Shown: positions 23,453 through 34,215 of the stretch, in pieces
Position numbering within the stretch: the first letter of the stretch is position 1
Layout of the letters: the number at the start of each line of letters is the position of its first letter
Notes under the pieces: generated by a model
The model's input: only the letters and a program-made list of their open reading frames with translations
Database searches by the model: none
What the model was told of the DNA's origin: nothing
Assembly: GCF_022581195.2 (NCBI RefSeq)
Contig: NC_061461.1
Span: 11,036,001-11,100,000, forward strand
Length of the DNA stretch: 64,000 bases
Source of the DNA: Helicoverpa zea
Taxonomy: Eukaryota > Arthropoda > Insecta > Lepidoptera > Noctuidae
Direction of reading: 5' to 3'
Made by a program: the position numbers and the translations under genes

Positions 23453-24476
23453 TGGTTTGGAAATATATCATCTGCCTAACCTTATGACAACTACAATTTT
23501 ACCAATTGAAAAGGGGCAGTTTTATTTTTCAGTCATTGAAAATTGAAACAATACAAAGAAAAAACATAACTACCAGTATATCTGCAACAATATTCAAAAC
23601 CAATTTCTAAAAACGTATTGAAATCAACGCTACATTTTCAGCTAGAAATGAAACATTTTAAAATAGAAGCCGATATTCAAATACGTATGGTGGATATTGT
23701 CTAACATAAATAGTCTTGACCTACTATTATGTTTGTTTATGTATAGAGAGAATGTTCGTCGTGACGTCACTTCTGCCAACTAGCGTTGTGTTCCCATAAA
23801 ACTTTAGAATGTTTTTTTATTGATGTCTAACTGTTTGCCGCGGTTATGCTTGCATTGCCTGGCAAATAGTTCCCGTAGTTGGATAAAATATAGTATAAGC
23901 CACCTGGTGACAATAAAGCTTGCAGAAAAAAATAATCGGATCAAGGATCCATGTTTCCTCTTTATATTTTAATATTAGAAGTATAAATAACAAAAACGAG
24001 CGATGATGGAGTTAATTTATACTTCTTATTTCGTCTGAACTTATTCACTCTTGAATCGAAGACTCCCAGGTTGTAGTTATCAGAACACAGACTCATGCTG
24101 GCTGTTCTACTCCTCAGCTTGTAAAGAAAAAGCTCAGAAATATCGGCAATATTTATATTGAATACCAACGCTTTAGACGAAAAATGCAATCAAAATATTT
24201 CAAGATACTCACAGCAATACCTATAATAACAAGGAACAATTGTAACCCCATAACAAAACAGAGGTTAACAAATACCATAACAAGACGAGCCACGTTAACA
24301 AAGATCACCGCATTCCCCATAAATTTCATCCACGCGAACCATCCGCCATCTTGCGATCTTTGTATTACGCCCTTTACCCAAACTGGAATTTATTATGTCC
24401 CAGCAATTTTGACAAACGCAAAAGCTCAAAGACAAAGAGGATTCTATGTCTTAAAACATGATATGTTGAAGCAAGA
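23453..24476. other. Unassigned tract
   Basis: No gene or bounded repeat. A 116-codon plus frame (24184-24534) runs into the MITE fragment at 24477 and has no recognisable domain. Confidence 0.4.
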
Positions 24477-24540
24477 AGGAAGAAATAATGAGCGGAGTTG
24501 CCATAAGGTGGGTAGGTCAGGCGTTTTCTTCTAGGTCAAA
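24477..24540 (+). mobile_element. Left-end fragment of the AGCGGAG MITE
   Basis: AATGAGCGGAGTTGCCATAA followed by GTAGGTCAGGCG and TTTTCTTCTAGGTCAAATACG matches the left end of 54826-55180. The right end is missing. Confidence 0.6.
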
Positions 24541-24596
24541 TACGTAAGGTGGTCTATTTTGACATATCATTTTTTTTTCATATAAAATAGGCGGCT

Positions 24597-24735
24597 TATT
24601 GGGTTGCCCGGTTAACTAGGTTGAGTAGGTGAGATGGGCAGTCGTTTCTTGTAAAACACTGGTACTCTGCTGCAATCGGTTAGACTGGAAGAATACTCCC
24701 ACATATTCGGGAAGAGGTTTGGGAGATGATGATAA
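24597..24735 (+). mobile_element. tRNA-derived SINE, 3' part
   Basis: The SINE is recognisable from ATTGGGTTGCCCGGTTAACT through GGCAGTCGTTTCTTGTAAAA and CACTGGTACTCTGCTGCAAT to GGGAGATGATGATAAATAAA. The tRNA-like head and the core are missing. Confidence 0.75.
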
Positions 24736-24816
24736 ATAAAGGGTTTTGACAGACAGACAGACAACAAAGGGTATAAGGGTTCCGTTTTTTCCTTTTGAGG
24801 TACGGAACCCTAAAAA
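24736..24816 (-). mobile_element. 5'-end fragment of the AGGGTTCC element
   Basis: On the minus strand it reads TTTTTAGGGTTCCGTACCTC, a short spacer, AACGGAACCCTTATA and a (GTCT)n run, exactly the 5' terminus of the 2.7-kb elements. It then stops against the SINE tail. The orientation matches the right 2.7-kb copy. Confidence 0.75.
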
Positions 24817-25647
24817 TGGGCGGGTTCCAAAGAACACGTATGTATTTTAGTGATGTTACTTTCCAAGGTTTTTCGTTACGACATATCCGCTTGTTATTTT
24901 GTTCTCTATGTTCGAGGCGAATGTGAGACGAGAACATGCCTCGACTTGTTGAACGTGAAATGACGGGGCGAATAACAGTCGAGTTAAATTTAGAATTTAA
25001 CCATTATAAGGTATGGTCTTTGGTGATGGAAGTGTTATTTTCTGTCTATACTTGCTTAGATATGTTAGCAAAAGCTAAAGAGTTTTGGCTTTTTTGCTAA
25101 CCTTATGAACTATTTGATTGATTTGAATAATTTATTCAGTGTCTGATAGCATAATTTATTTCCTACAATTTTTAGACGTAGTTTCCACGGGACGCATGAA
25201 ACATTGAATAAGATTTTCTTTACGATACGATTCAATCCTTCAGAAACGAGATATTAAATGCAGTACCTATATCCTTAAATATTTAAAAGTTGATCTTGAC
25301 ACGTGTCGACATCATAAATGTGATAGTAACTCAACATAATGCTGACGACCAACAGTTTAAAATCAAATTATTAACCAAGTGACGTCTTTCAACAGTAGTT
25401 TATAATTTGCTTGTACACTACAATTAAGTGATTTAACAATATTAAACTTAGTGAGCAACCCTTTGGCTAGCCGTGAAAGTTGTTAGAAGGTCAACAATAT
25501 AATTAAACTGTTTAGGGTAAGTAATTATATTATCTTCATGTCTTCATCTTAACGTTAAAGTGCGGTTTCTTGATGAGACTGACAGTCCTATATTCTAGAA
25601 AGTGCAGGTCTATTTTATATTCTTCAGACCTACTAAGTTTAAAGGTA
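24817..25647. other. Unassigned AT-rich tract
   Basis: Nothing recognisable before the right 2.7-kb element. Confidence 0.45.
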
Positions 25648-27885
25648 AATAAACCGGCCAAGTGCGAGTCGGACTCGCGCACCGAGGGTTCCGTACAAAT
25701 GCTGTATAGATAAAAAGTGAGTTTCGCGCCAACCGTTCAGTTTAGAACAATCTTAGTTATGGCAATTTCGTGAGAGTCAAAATAGTTAATATTTTTTATT
25801 TTATAATATAACTAAAATAGTAGGCCAGTACCTTGTAAAAGTTATTTTATTGAAGTTATTTATATACAACATTTTATAGTCATCATTCAGAAATCTGATT
25901 GAAAATAACTAATTATGTCTTAAAGGTCATGGGGCATATCTGACCCGCTTTGTAAAAAGTGGCGGACATGAATCAAAGTCGTTTTAAATCGTGGAGAATG
26001 GTATGACGTTTCTTTGAATATAAATATTTTATTAAAATTCCATGGAGACGAATGTCCAGGATCGTTTGAAAAATATAAAAGACAAGCAGTTTCAGAGGAT
26101 TGTACAGGTTGCAATGCTAGTTTTTATTGTTAAAGACATTTCATAAAGAAGGAAGGTGCCAATCCGGATGACCAGGATCTGATGAGGATCTGGAAACCCT
26201 GAGAAATCGAGGGCAACTCTTGAATATTGTAGGCACGCATCGAGTCATAACCAGACATGTGAGTGTATTTTTGAGGGTACTGGTAAACAGTGAAGGTTTG
26301 GAGCTGATTTGATTATGGAGACTACAGAGAGTCAAGGGAACCTCCCGAACGGTATGTTGCAACTACCACGTGTTTGGGCTTATTTTATTCGTATTGGCGA
26401 AGACTTTCCACAAAGATAGGTTTGACTGCCATTGTGGGATCGACAGCTAAGATCAGATATAGTTATGGGAACTCCTTTACAATTTATAACGTAACCTTGT
26501 GTTGGAGCTTATTTTATTTTAGGTGATGAGAATTCACTACTAACTTGGGTTAAAGCAGCCATTGCAAGATGGGATCTTTTATTTTTGAGGGATTAATCAC
26601 CTAAAGAGCCCCAGTTTCAGGTTTTTTTCGAAACCGCCTGACGACTTATAGCTGTCGAATTGTAACAACGACTTCTAGAGAGTAGGATTCGGGGCTGCTG
26701 GCTTTACGTTTCTAGAGCCTTGACAAAAGTGTAATTCTGTCCCTTTCTTTGTTTTATAAAGTCGGCATTATTTTATTTTGTAGCATTTTACAAACAAATC
26801 CAACTTCAAACATATAAAAAAGCAACAAGAAAACAAAAGCAAGAAAGAAATTAAAAAGATGTTAGGTGCATCGGTCTAGAAGTCGGTGTCTAGATGCATC
26901 TATATTTATTTAACCACCGAGATCTAGACCGATGCATATAAACAGTTTTAGAAGTTGTTTTTTTTTTTTGTAAAAAGTTTTTATTTTTAACTTTTGTGAA
27001 AAGTTCTCGTCAATACGAATAATATAAGCCCAAATACGACGTAACTAAAACATACCGAGTTCTCTCGACTTTCTCACGTCTCCATCATCAGATAAGCTCT
27101 AAACCTTCACTGTTTGATAGTATCACCAGACATACATATGAGAATCAAGTTTTAATCCTATGCATGCCTACAATTTCTGATAGTTGCCCTCGATTTCTCA
27201 GGATTTCCATCATCAGATCCTGACCTGATGACAATGGAAATAAACGGCGAGTATACTCTTTCACTACAAAGAAATGATTTCTCAAATCCGTCAAACTTGG
27301 TCGTTTAAATTCCCCATTGAAATGAGGAAAATATTTGATGTTTACACCTGATTTTCTGTAGATTCCCATGGTTCACATTGATGCGATTAATGCCATAGTA
27401 AATCAGAGCCTTTATCATTATACTGTGCTATATTTCGTTCGTATCCACCGTGGGTATGGTTTTCATACTAAGGTGCCCAATGACCTTTGAATGATTTAAA
27501 ATTTTTCACAGTTTAGAGGCCATTATATTTAAGAAGTGTTTGATATGAATTTCACTTTTTATTCAAAACTTTAATATCTCTACGCGTTCATGTGAAAAAG
27601 GGTAGGTAGTAAGTTTATAATTATTAAAAAAATATTTTATGTCATGTAAGCAAAAATAATATTTTATGTAACTTCAAATTTATCATTTTCGCAATTTTTC
27701 CTTTATCTGTACTATATAACATTGCTTCGTGCCGAATTTTAAGATTCTGAGTTCACGGGAAGTACCTTGTAGGTTTTGATTCCCTAGCGTGTGACGGAAA
27801 TTCGTCTAAGGTGTCGGTAAAACTGCTGTATCTTTTGATCGCGTTAACTTAGAAGTTTGATTTCATTGCTTAAAGGGACAATAGA

Positions 27886-27896
27886 CCTAGGTATTT
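27886..27896. repeat. Target-site duplication of the LINE insertion (11 bp, left)
   Basis: CCTAGGTATTT is repeated at 28847-28857. The left 2.7-kb element shows one copy of the same word at the corresponding place (near 16137-16147), which confirms the pre-insertion state. Confidence 0.9.
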
Positions 27897-28846
27897 AGCC
27901 AGCCCCTTCACTGGTCGATTCTGAGGTGCCGTGTCTGACTGATGGCATGAACGCCTGGAAAGTGGCTTGCCCAAACACAGCCTTCCCTGACAACCCGGCT
28001 TCCCAGAGACAGTGGGACGAGCCACTCTGCAGATTGACGAGAAATAAACTAATTGAAACATCTGTCAATACTGCTGAGCGTGCCCGCCTACTGGCTGTGG
28101 GAGAGTAGGAGTCAGGGTTATGGCTTCACGCACTGCCGTCACCCAGCGTTGCGACCATGCTGGGTGACACTACATTCCGGCTCGCTACATGCCTACGCCT
28201 CGGCGCTCCCACTGCGGCTCCGCATCGCTGCCAGTGCGGTGAATCTGTGGACCGCCTTGGGCACCATGGTCTTTCCTGTAGCAAAAGTGCTGGTCTCATG
28301 GCACGACACGCCAGCATAAATGACATTATCCGTCGTGCTCTTGTCACCGCCGGAGTGCCAGCCATTTTAGAACCCAGAGGCTTGGCGCGCGACGATGGCA
28401 AGAGACCAGACGGGATGTCTATAATGCCTTGGAAGATGGGAAGGTCTTTGGTGTGGGACGCAACCTGCGTCGACACCCTTGCACCTTCCCACCTTCCCAG
28501 TACGGCGAGCTGTGTCGGTGCAGCTGCTGCAGCCGCGGAAATCCTCAAGCGGCACAAATATGTAAACCTCACCGGCAATTGCATTTTTGAGCCGTTTGGG
28601 GTTGAAACCCTGGGACCATGGGGCCCAAGTGCCCACAGACTCTTTCGAGAAATTAGTAAGCGATTAGTGGAGTCCACTCGTGACCAAAGGGCTGGCCTAT
28701 ACTTCGGTCAAAGGATATGCATTGCCATCCAGCGTGGCAATGCAGCCAGCCTTTTGGGCACGATCCCAGCTGACAGCGATGCGGATGAATATTTTGATAC
28801 TTAGTTTCCCTATAATAAGATCATTTTGTAAAACTATTGAATAAAA
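27897..28846 (+). mobile_element. 5'-truncated non-LTR retrotransposon inserted in the right 2.7-kb element
   Basis: A 950-bp insertion bounded by exact 11-bp duplications. It contains one coding frame running almost to its 3' end and a 42-bp 3' UTR ending ATTGAATAAAA. The missing 5' end, the A-rich 3' end and the duplication are those of target-primed reverse transcription. Pieces of the same family lie at 23249-23441 and 44699-44731. Confidence 0.85.
27899..28804 (+). pseudogene. C-terminal part of a non-LTR retrotransposon polyprotein, CCHC finger plus RLE-like domain
   Basis: The frame runs 302 codons from the truncation point to TAG at 28802-28804. It is open except for a single TAG at 28106-28108, after ARLLAVGE. 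Downstream of this stop the same frame continues with WLHALP and the ATG at 28157. About residue 120 begins a CxC...HHxxxC cluster (HRCQCGES, then GHHGLSC), followed by RHASINDIIRRAL. Next come DGKRPDG, PW..GRSLVWDAT and VDTLAPSHL. A cysteine/histidine finger followed by RPD and a D-x-T strand is the layout of restriction-like endonuclease domains in early-branching LINEs; assigning it to that fold is inference. The reverse transcriptase region itself is not present. The end of the protein is near IAIQRGNAAS. Confidence 0.7.
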
Positions 28847-29312
28847 CCTAGGTATTTGGTATAAATTACAATTTGGTACCTTTATTCGTTCGTGAGAAAT
28901 AAGGTAGTAAGTTTCATTTTATTAAAATATTTTTATTATATTATATAACAAAAAAAATGAGATTTTCGCAATTTTTCCTATATTTACATTATATAACAAT
29001 GCTTCATGCCAAATTTCAAGATTCTGAGTTTACGGGAAGTACCCTGTAGGTTTTGATTCCTTTGCGAGTGTCGAGAATTTGTTGAAAATATCGACATAAT
29101 CGGTTGTATCTTTTGATTGGCTTGGCTTAGAAGCTTGATATTTTCACAGCCTAAAGGGACAATAGACCCGAGTATTTCATGTGAATTTCAGCTTGATACG
29201 TCCACGCGTTCTTAAGATAAAGGGTCTTGACAGACAGACAGACAGACAGACGGACAACAAAGTGATCCTATAAGGGTTCCGTTTTTTCCTTTCGAGGTAC
29301 GGAACCCTAAAA

Positions 29313-29725
29313 AGACCTTAAACCAGTTGACTGGAAATTACTTCAGTAACGAAAATCAAAGTTAGCAAAAAGTTCAGATATTCATCAAGAAAAAAAATCT
29401 TAAAAAGGACCTTTCCTTTTGGGAACTAAAATAAAAATGAATATATTTATGTATATAAATAATGCTTTCTCCGAACCATCGTGGTTAAAAATCAATTGAA
29501 TTTTGCGATAAAAAAAGAAAAGAAAAGACTAAAAACCAGTCATACCCACAACATACAATCACCTCATAACACAATCTCCTCAAGACAACCTACCGAAATC
29601 TTCACACATTAATTCCCGAAATTCTCCTTAGCACTAATATTTACGAGTGTTTCATGCTTCCCTTCATCTCTCAGTCACAATGGAGCACAAAAGGTGCGGA
29701 TGCGTCCTCCGTACATCCCGACGTT
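29313..29725. other. Unassigned tract
   Basis: No gene seen. It is A-rich at 29500-29540 and more C-rich at 29640-29725. Confidence 0.4.
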
Positions 29726-30260
29726 TAGTACATATCATATTGAAAGAGAAATTCCGTCGGCGCATCCGGGCCGGCATCCTTTGTAGGCCGCGTATTATAA
29801 ACGTTTGATATACTTACATACTTAATTTTGGAGTATTTTTTAAAGCGATTTTGGTGTCCGTTTTTGTGGTATAAAGTGTATTTGAGATTGATTGCAAAAC
29901 AATTGGGTGCAAAAAAATTGGAAACATTTGCAATTGACAAATCTTTATTTTGACAGTCAAATCGCATTCCTATAGTGAAATATTACGATTAGATCCCTTC
30001 TACTGATCTGATTTCAGATGGTCAGAGTTTTAGGCCAGAACAAAATTCAGAGTTGATGTTCTTCTAGTTTATGCTTTACTGGAAATCTCGGAGCTTAGTA
30101 CATTATTCTGTAAAAGGAAGAATTTTATCGGTGCATCCAGGGTGGTATCCTTTGTAGATCCAGTAGACGTGTAATGGAGCGCATTTAATATAATTTCTAA
30201 GTAATGTTGATGTTACGGTTTTTGTGGTGCGCAGTGTATTTGTGCATTTTGGAAACATTG
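29726..30260. repeat. Diverged tandem duplication, two ~170-bp segments about 365 bp apart
   Basis: Segment A (from 29729) and segment B (from 30093) share an ordered series of words: TTAGTACAT, then TCGGCGCATCC/TCGGTGCATCC, GGCATCCTTTGTA/GGTATCCTTTGTA, GTTTTTGTGGT, and GTGTATTTG. Divergence between words is high. Minus-strand frames cover both segments, but their proteins align poorly, so coding selection is not supported. The origin is unknown. Confidence 0.5.
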
Positions 30261-32621
30261 GTTGAATTATACTATTAAATAACATTGTAGGATTTTTTGA
30301 GTTGCGGTAGACAACACTACGTACGTATGGAAATACTTGGAATACAGATAGGCTCTCACTAGGTTCTAAGTACAAGTTGTAGTTGAGTTAATCGAAGCGT
30401 TATCATCTCCTTATGAAGTTTGCGCTACTAAACTTTCTTATACCCGTAGTTATATTTTGAAATTATTCAGCAGAATTCTCAAACTTGTCCCTAAAAGAAA
30501 AGCACAAAATATTTTTACACCTATTTCATGAATACACATGAAAGGGATCCAAATATAACAATTCCAAACAAATAATATTATAATCTGTTGCTATTCTCGG
30601 TACATAAACAAATGACCTTTAACGCAAGTAATAAAAATAGAATTTTGGTCAAAGCTTTCGACACACAATAACTATTCACGATTCCGTGATTTCATGACGT
30701 TTGCTTCAAACGGTTTGCCCACGTTTGAGACCGACGCCCACAATCGTCTAGCATTTTGGGAAGAAATATCAAAATAATCTTCGGTTCCCTTTGATTGCGT
30801 TTGTGGGATAAGAATAAATGTGTCATATTTGATAAGTACTAGATTCTGTTTGAAGTTTCAACTGAATGCTCGGGGGACTGCTGCCATTACCCGGATCAAA
30901 AGTAGCCCATTTCTATGCTACTTATAGGTACACCCAGTTAGGATAAAACTTTCTACTAAATATAACAATTAGCTCCCGTGATTTTTTTTCACAAATATCG
31001 TGATTTATTCTTCCTAAAAGATGTTTAAACTTTACATCCAAATTGAGTTCTTCCTCCTTTTTGGGAAGTCGGTGAAAAACTTGTGAACCAAGCCAACCCG
31101 TAATAAATTCATTAAACAACAAAAGAAGTCATCTACGTACGAAATAAAAAGCATTAAAGTACTCCACAACAAAAGATTGAATACACGGAGGAAACAAAAT
31201 TAAAAATGAATCGGCTTTCCATTAATAACATTACCTGTGCAGCATCTGTAAAAATGAGATGGCCATAAACTTAACAGTTGGACTGGAATACTGAATTTTT
31301 CAGCACAGCACGGCGGTCGCTGAAATTGTTCGAAATACCGAAAATGTTGCCGATAAAAATGGTTTTCCGTCGAATTTTTGTTCATTACTGCTCAAATGAG
31401 TGGTGCAAGTGATCGACTGATTGAGATGGTATTTGTAGAGACTTAGTTAATGTCTCTTTATAGGTGTATTACTGAGCCTACCCAGTTTGTGGTGGCCGTC
31501 TTGAAGTTTCTATCTCGTGTCAAAATCATAAAATCCGTTCATTTGTAGATTATTTTCTACGTAATGTTGTTTCCCTAAGATTTAATCACGTGCAGCTTCT
31601 TCCCATACCTTTAAAAGCTTACCTTACATTCACACTTACAACTAAACAACTTTACTTTTGACAGGATTTGAAGACAAAAAATATTTACGACTAAATATGT
31701 ATGTATATATACTAAAACAAAACGAAAAAACTCACTCGCTATCTTCTACAACTTGGGCCAAACAATTGCAATACGAGAGAGCGAGCCCACGAATAAGTTT
31801 ATTTCGACGACACTAATTGGAAGAACAGATAAATGATTACCATTTTAATTGTTTTTCAAGTTTTGATTGAAGACGACCAGAGTTAGAGGCATCAATCTTT
31901 CCAAATGGGCGTCGTGGAATATTACACAATATCAATATTTTTGACCTTAGAGAAATGGAAGAAGTTGTTGTTAGTCTTTCCTTATTTAGTAGTAAGCAGA
32001 ATTATATAATTATCATCTTAAATATATAGGGACAAATATCTACGTCATGAAAGAAATGCGTAATGAGTGACGTGTCATGTAGGTAAGTGTACTTATGCTC
32101 GGAATTTATTTGTAAACCACCATTGAATTTGGCAAAAACTCTATGGGAAACTACGAGATAGCTACTAGAACTATGTTCTGTGAACATTTTTGTATATTTT
32201 GACACTACAAACTGTACTTAAATACAATTTAAATTTTCTTGAAACCTGCCTTGATATTAAATAAAACTCTAAATAAAAACGTACAATGTATTACAAAAAC
32301 CGTCACAAAATTAATTTCATGTAAGTACATGCGTAAACATAATAAGGAACTCATTGAAAATAAACCGAACATTCATCAATTTGGAAACAAGTCTCACTTA
32401 TCAAAAGCGACCTCATGTACACATCCTTTAAGGATACAATTTCAAACGAACCCGACACTCTTATACAATAATTTATATCTGTTAACAAACCCTTACAAAA
32501 TACCAGGAATATTTAATTTAATGACATATACTTACTTAAATAAAATACTTGTATTTTGGTGTTAACGAAAACAGTGTGCCATGTTAAAGGATTTACACTA
32601 AGACAATCTTTTTCGTAGTCA
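30261..32621. other. Unassigned AT-rich tract
   Basis: No gene, RNA gene or bounded repeat is recognised. Open frames are short and low-complexity. Confidence 0.45.
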
Positions 32622-32623
32622 TA

Positions 32624-32987
32624 CAGGAATGAATTTTAAGCAGTGCACAAAAAAGAACCGGTGGTCCAGAATCATTAACAGAACATATCTGCATCATCAG
32701 TAAACATTTTTTTTTCATTCTTTTGTCCGCCCTAAAATCAGCAAAATATGGATACCAACTATTCTTACGCGCTTGGAGCAGCGCTCGCGTCAGTAAACCG
32801 GTTTCGCGATGCCGCCGTGCCTACTATGACGACTGTGACCGTACAAACGTTTACAAAATAAACATCTTTCGATATCAATAACTTTTGTTTTTTGTACTAA
32901 AACATGACAAAATAAAAATATACGTATCTATAAAACCTATTAACTATAAGTTGACAAAGTTTGCGCACTGGATAAAATTCATTCCTG
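32624..32987. mobile_element. 364-bp MITE with CAGGAATGAATTTTA ends, copy 1
   Basis: The left end CAGGAATGAATTTTAAGCAG then TGC.CA pairs with the right end TGCGCACTGGATAAAATTCA then TTCCTG. TA dinucleotides lie directly outside on both sides (32622-32623, 32988-32989), consistent with a TA target duplication and a Tc1/mariner-type non-autonomous element. A GC-rich patch with GTAAACCGGTTTCGCG lies in the middle. A second copy of identical length is at 52684-53047. No coding capacity. Confidence 0.85.
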
Positions 32988-32989
32988 TA

Positions 32990-33459
32990 TAACAATGATA
33001 AAAGAAAACACCTATTCAGCATACAACCAGATACTTACTTATTTTGGCATATTTTTATTTAAATATTTTTCCGTTCGTCTATAAATGTAGTATAAACTGG
33101 AGTCTATTTAGATACATCACCGGCTACATATCAATGGGCTGAACTCCAATTCAAGAAAAAGTAGAATATAGCTCATACAATTTAGCGTGCAAAATTATTT
33201 TAAACCCACAGATACACTAACTATTTCCAGCTAATTTACCTAACTAGAAGTTAATTGAAATAAAAGTCTTATCAAACACAGCAAACCTGACCTCTCACAA
33301 TTGAAATAAGCCACTTAATTTAAAGAATTTATTGCAAGCATGAAACGCGTTTTCTTATCACGTTTTCGACTCGATTAGAACAAAGACGTTCCGTTCAGAT
33401 TCACAGTCGTATTCAATGCGCGCTCATTTCCATACTATTAAACCTCTATGTAGGCATGT
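32990..33459. other. Unassigned tract
   Basis: No recognisable gene or repeat. Confidence 0.4.
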
Positions 33460-34215
33460 GACATGCGGTTTCGGCAGAGACCGAAACGGTAAGCCGAAAC
33501 CGAGAGTTAGGCCGAATAGTCTTGAATATTAAGGAAGCATTTATTTTACACACTAGGGCTCCTGTATAAACATGAATACTATGTACATATCTTTAAATCA
33601 GTATAATAAATCAATGTTATTCCTAGTACATGCACTATTCATAGTAAACTAATTACAAATAAAAATTAAATAATATCAGACTAAAACTAAAGCTAATCAA
33701 GAAGAGAGATTCCAAAAATCTTCGTTATCAAGATTTTAAATATTTTATAAGGTCGAGGGCTAGAAGTGGGCGACCATTTAGTATATTCGGTGGAGTATAT
33801 AAAGAGCTTAGCTAAAATTAGCCTTTAAATCTACAAAGAGGCCGGATTTAGACTTTGAGTTCGTCTGAAAAGATAGTAATTTACTTCCTTTTATTCAAAG
33901 ACATGGATTTAAAATTCTATTAAAAGGGCATCTTGGATATTTTTATTAAAGAGCAGTGAATTAAAGTACTAGAAGTATATTTAGACTCATGAATATTACT
34001 TCTTTTATAAAATATCAGACCATTTTTTTCTTCATTTATAATGTTGAATAAGGTAAAACTTCGAGTAAGTTCCCCTGTGGGTGGTTTTTATTAAATTAAA
34101 ACTAAAGAAAAGGTACTTTTCTTGCCTAATACAAACTTAATACCTCTTAAAATGACAATAAGCCGAAACCAAATGTTAGGCCGAATTATAAAATTTCGAC
34201 ATCTCTAACCTCAAT
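33460..34215. repeat. Repeat bounded by direct AAGCCGAAACC...TTAGGCCGAAT motifs
   Basis: AAGCCGAAACCGAGAGTTAG then GCCGAAT at about 33492-33518 recurs as AAGCCGAAACCAAATGTTAG then GCCGAAT at about 34150-34178. Additional GGTTTCGG lies near the left side and CGACATCTCTAACC beyond the right. Similar GGCCGAAA-rich repeats are common in Lepidoptera. The boundaries and class are uncertain. Confidence 0.4.

Larger units (their letters stand above)
25648..29312 (-). mobile_element. 2.7-kb AGGGTTCC-family element, right (minus) copy, split by a LINE
   Basis: This is a near-identical inverted counterpart of 15669-18399. The 3' hairpin is at 25664-25678, the subterminal repeats are AGGGTTCCGTAC at 25685-25696 and GTACGGAACCCT at 29297-29308, and a (GACA)n run is at about 29230-29255. 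Similarity to the left copy stops exactly at the element ends, so the flanking DNA is not part of the repeat. The copy is longer only because a 950-bp LINE plus its 11-bp duplication sits at 27897-28857. Without that it is about 2.7 kb. Short minus-strand frames in it are homologous to those in the left copy and are non-coding in appearance. Confidence 0.75.

Noticed and set aside
24184..24534. 116-codon plus frame as a gene
   Set aside because: It runs into a MITE fragment and shows no domain.
28126..28677. 183-codon minus frame opposite the LINE
   Set aside because: It is an antisense shadow of the GC-rich LINE coding frame.
15669..29312. A single 13.6-kb foldback transposon with 2.7-kb terminal inverted repeats
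   Set aside because: Each arm has both ends of the same element family, found also as a short stand-alone copy at 414-672, and the spacer holds no transposase. Two separate insertions explain the data better.
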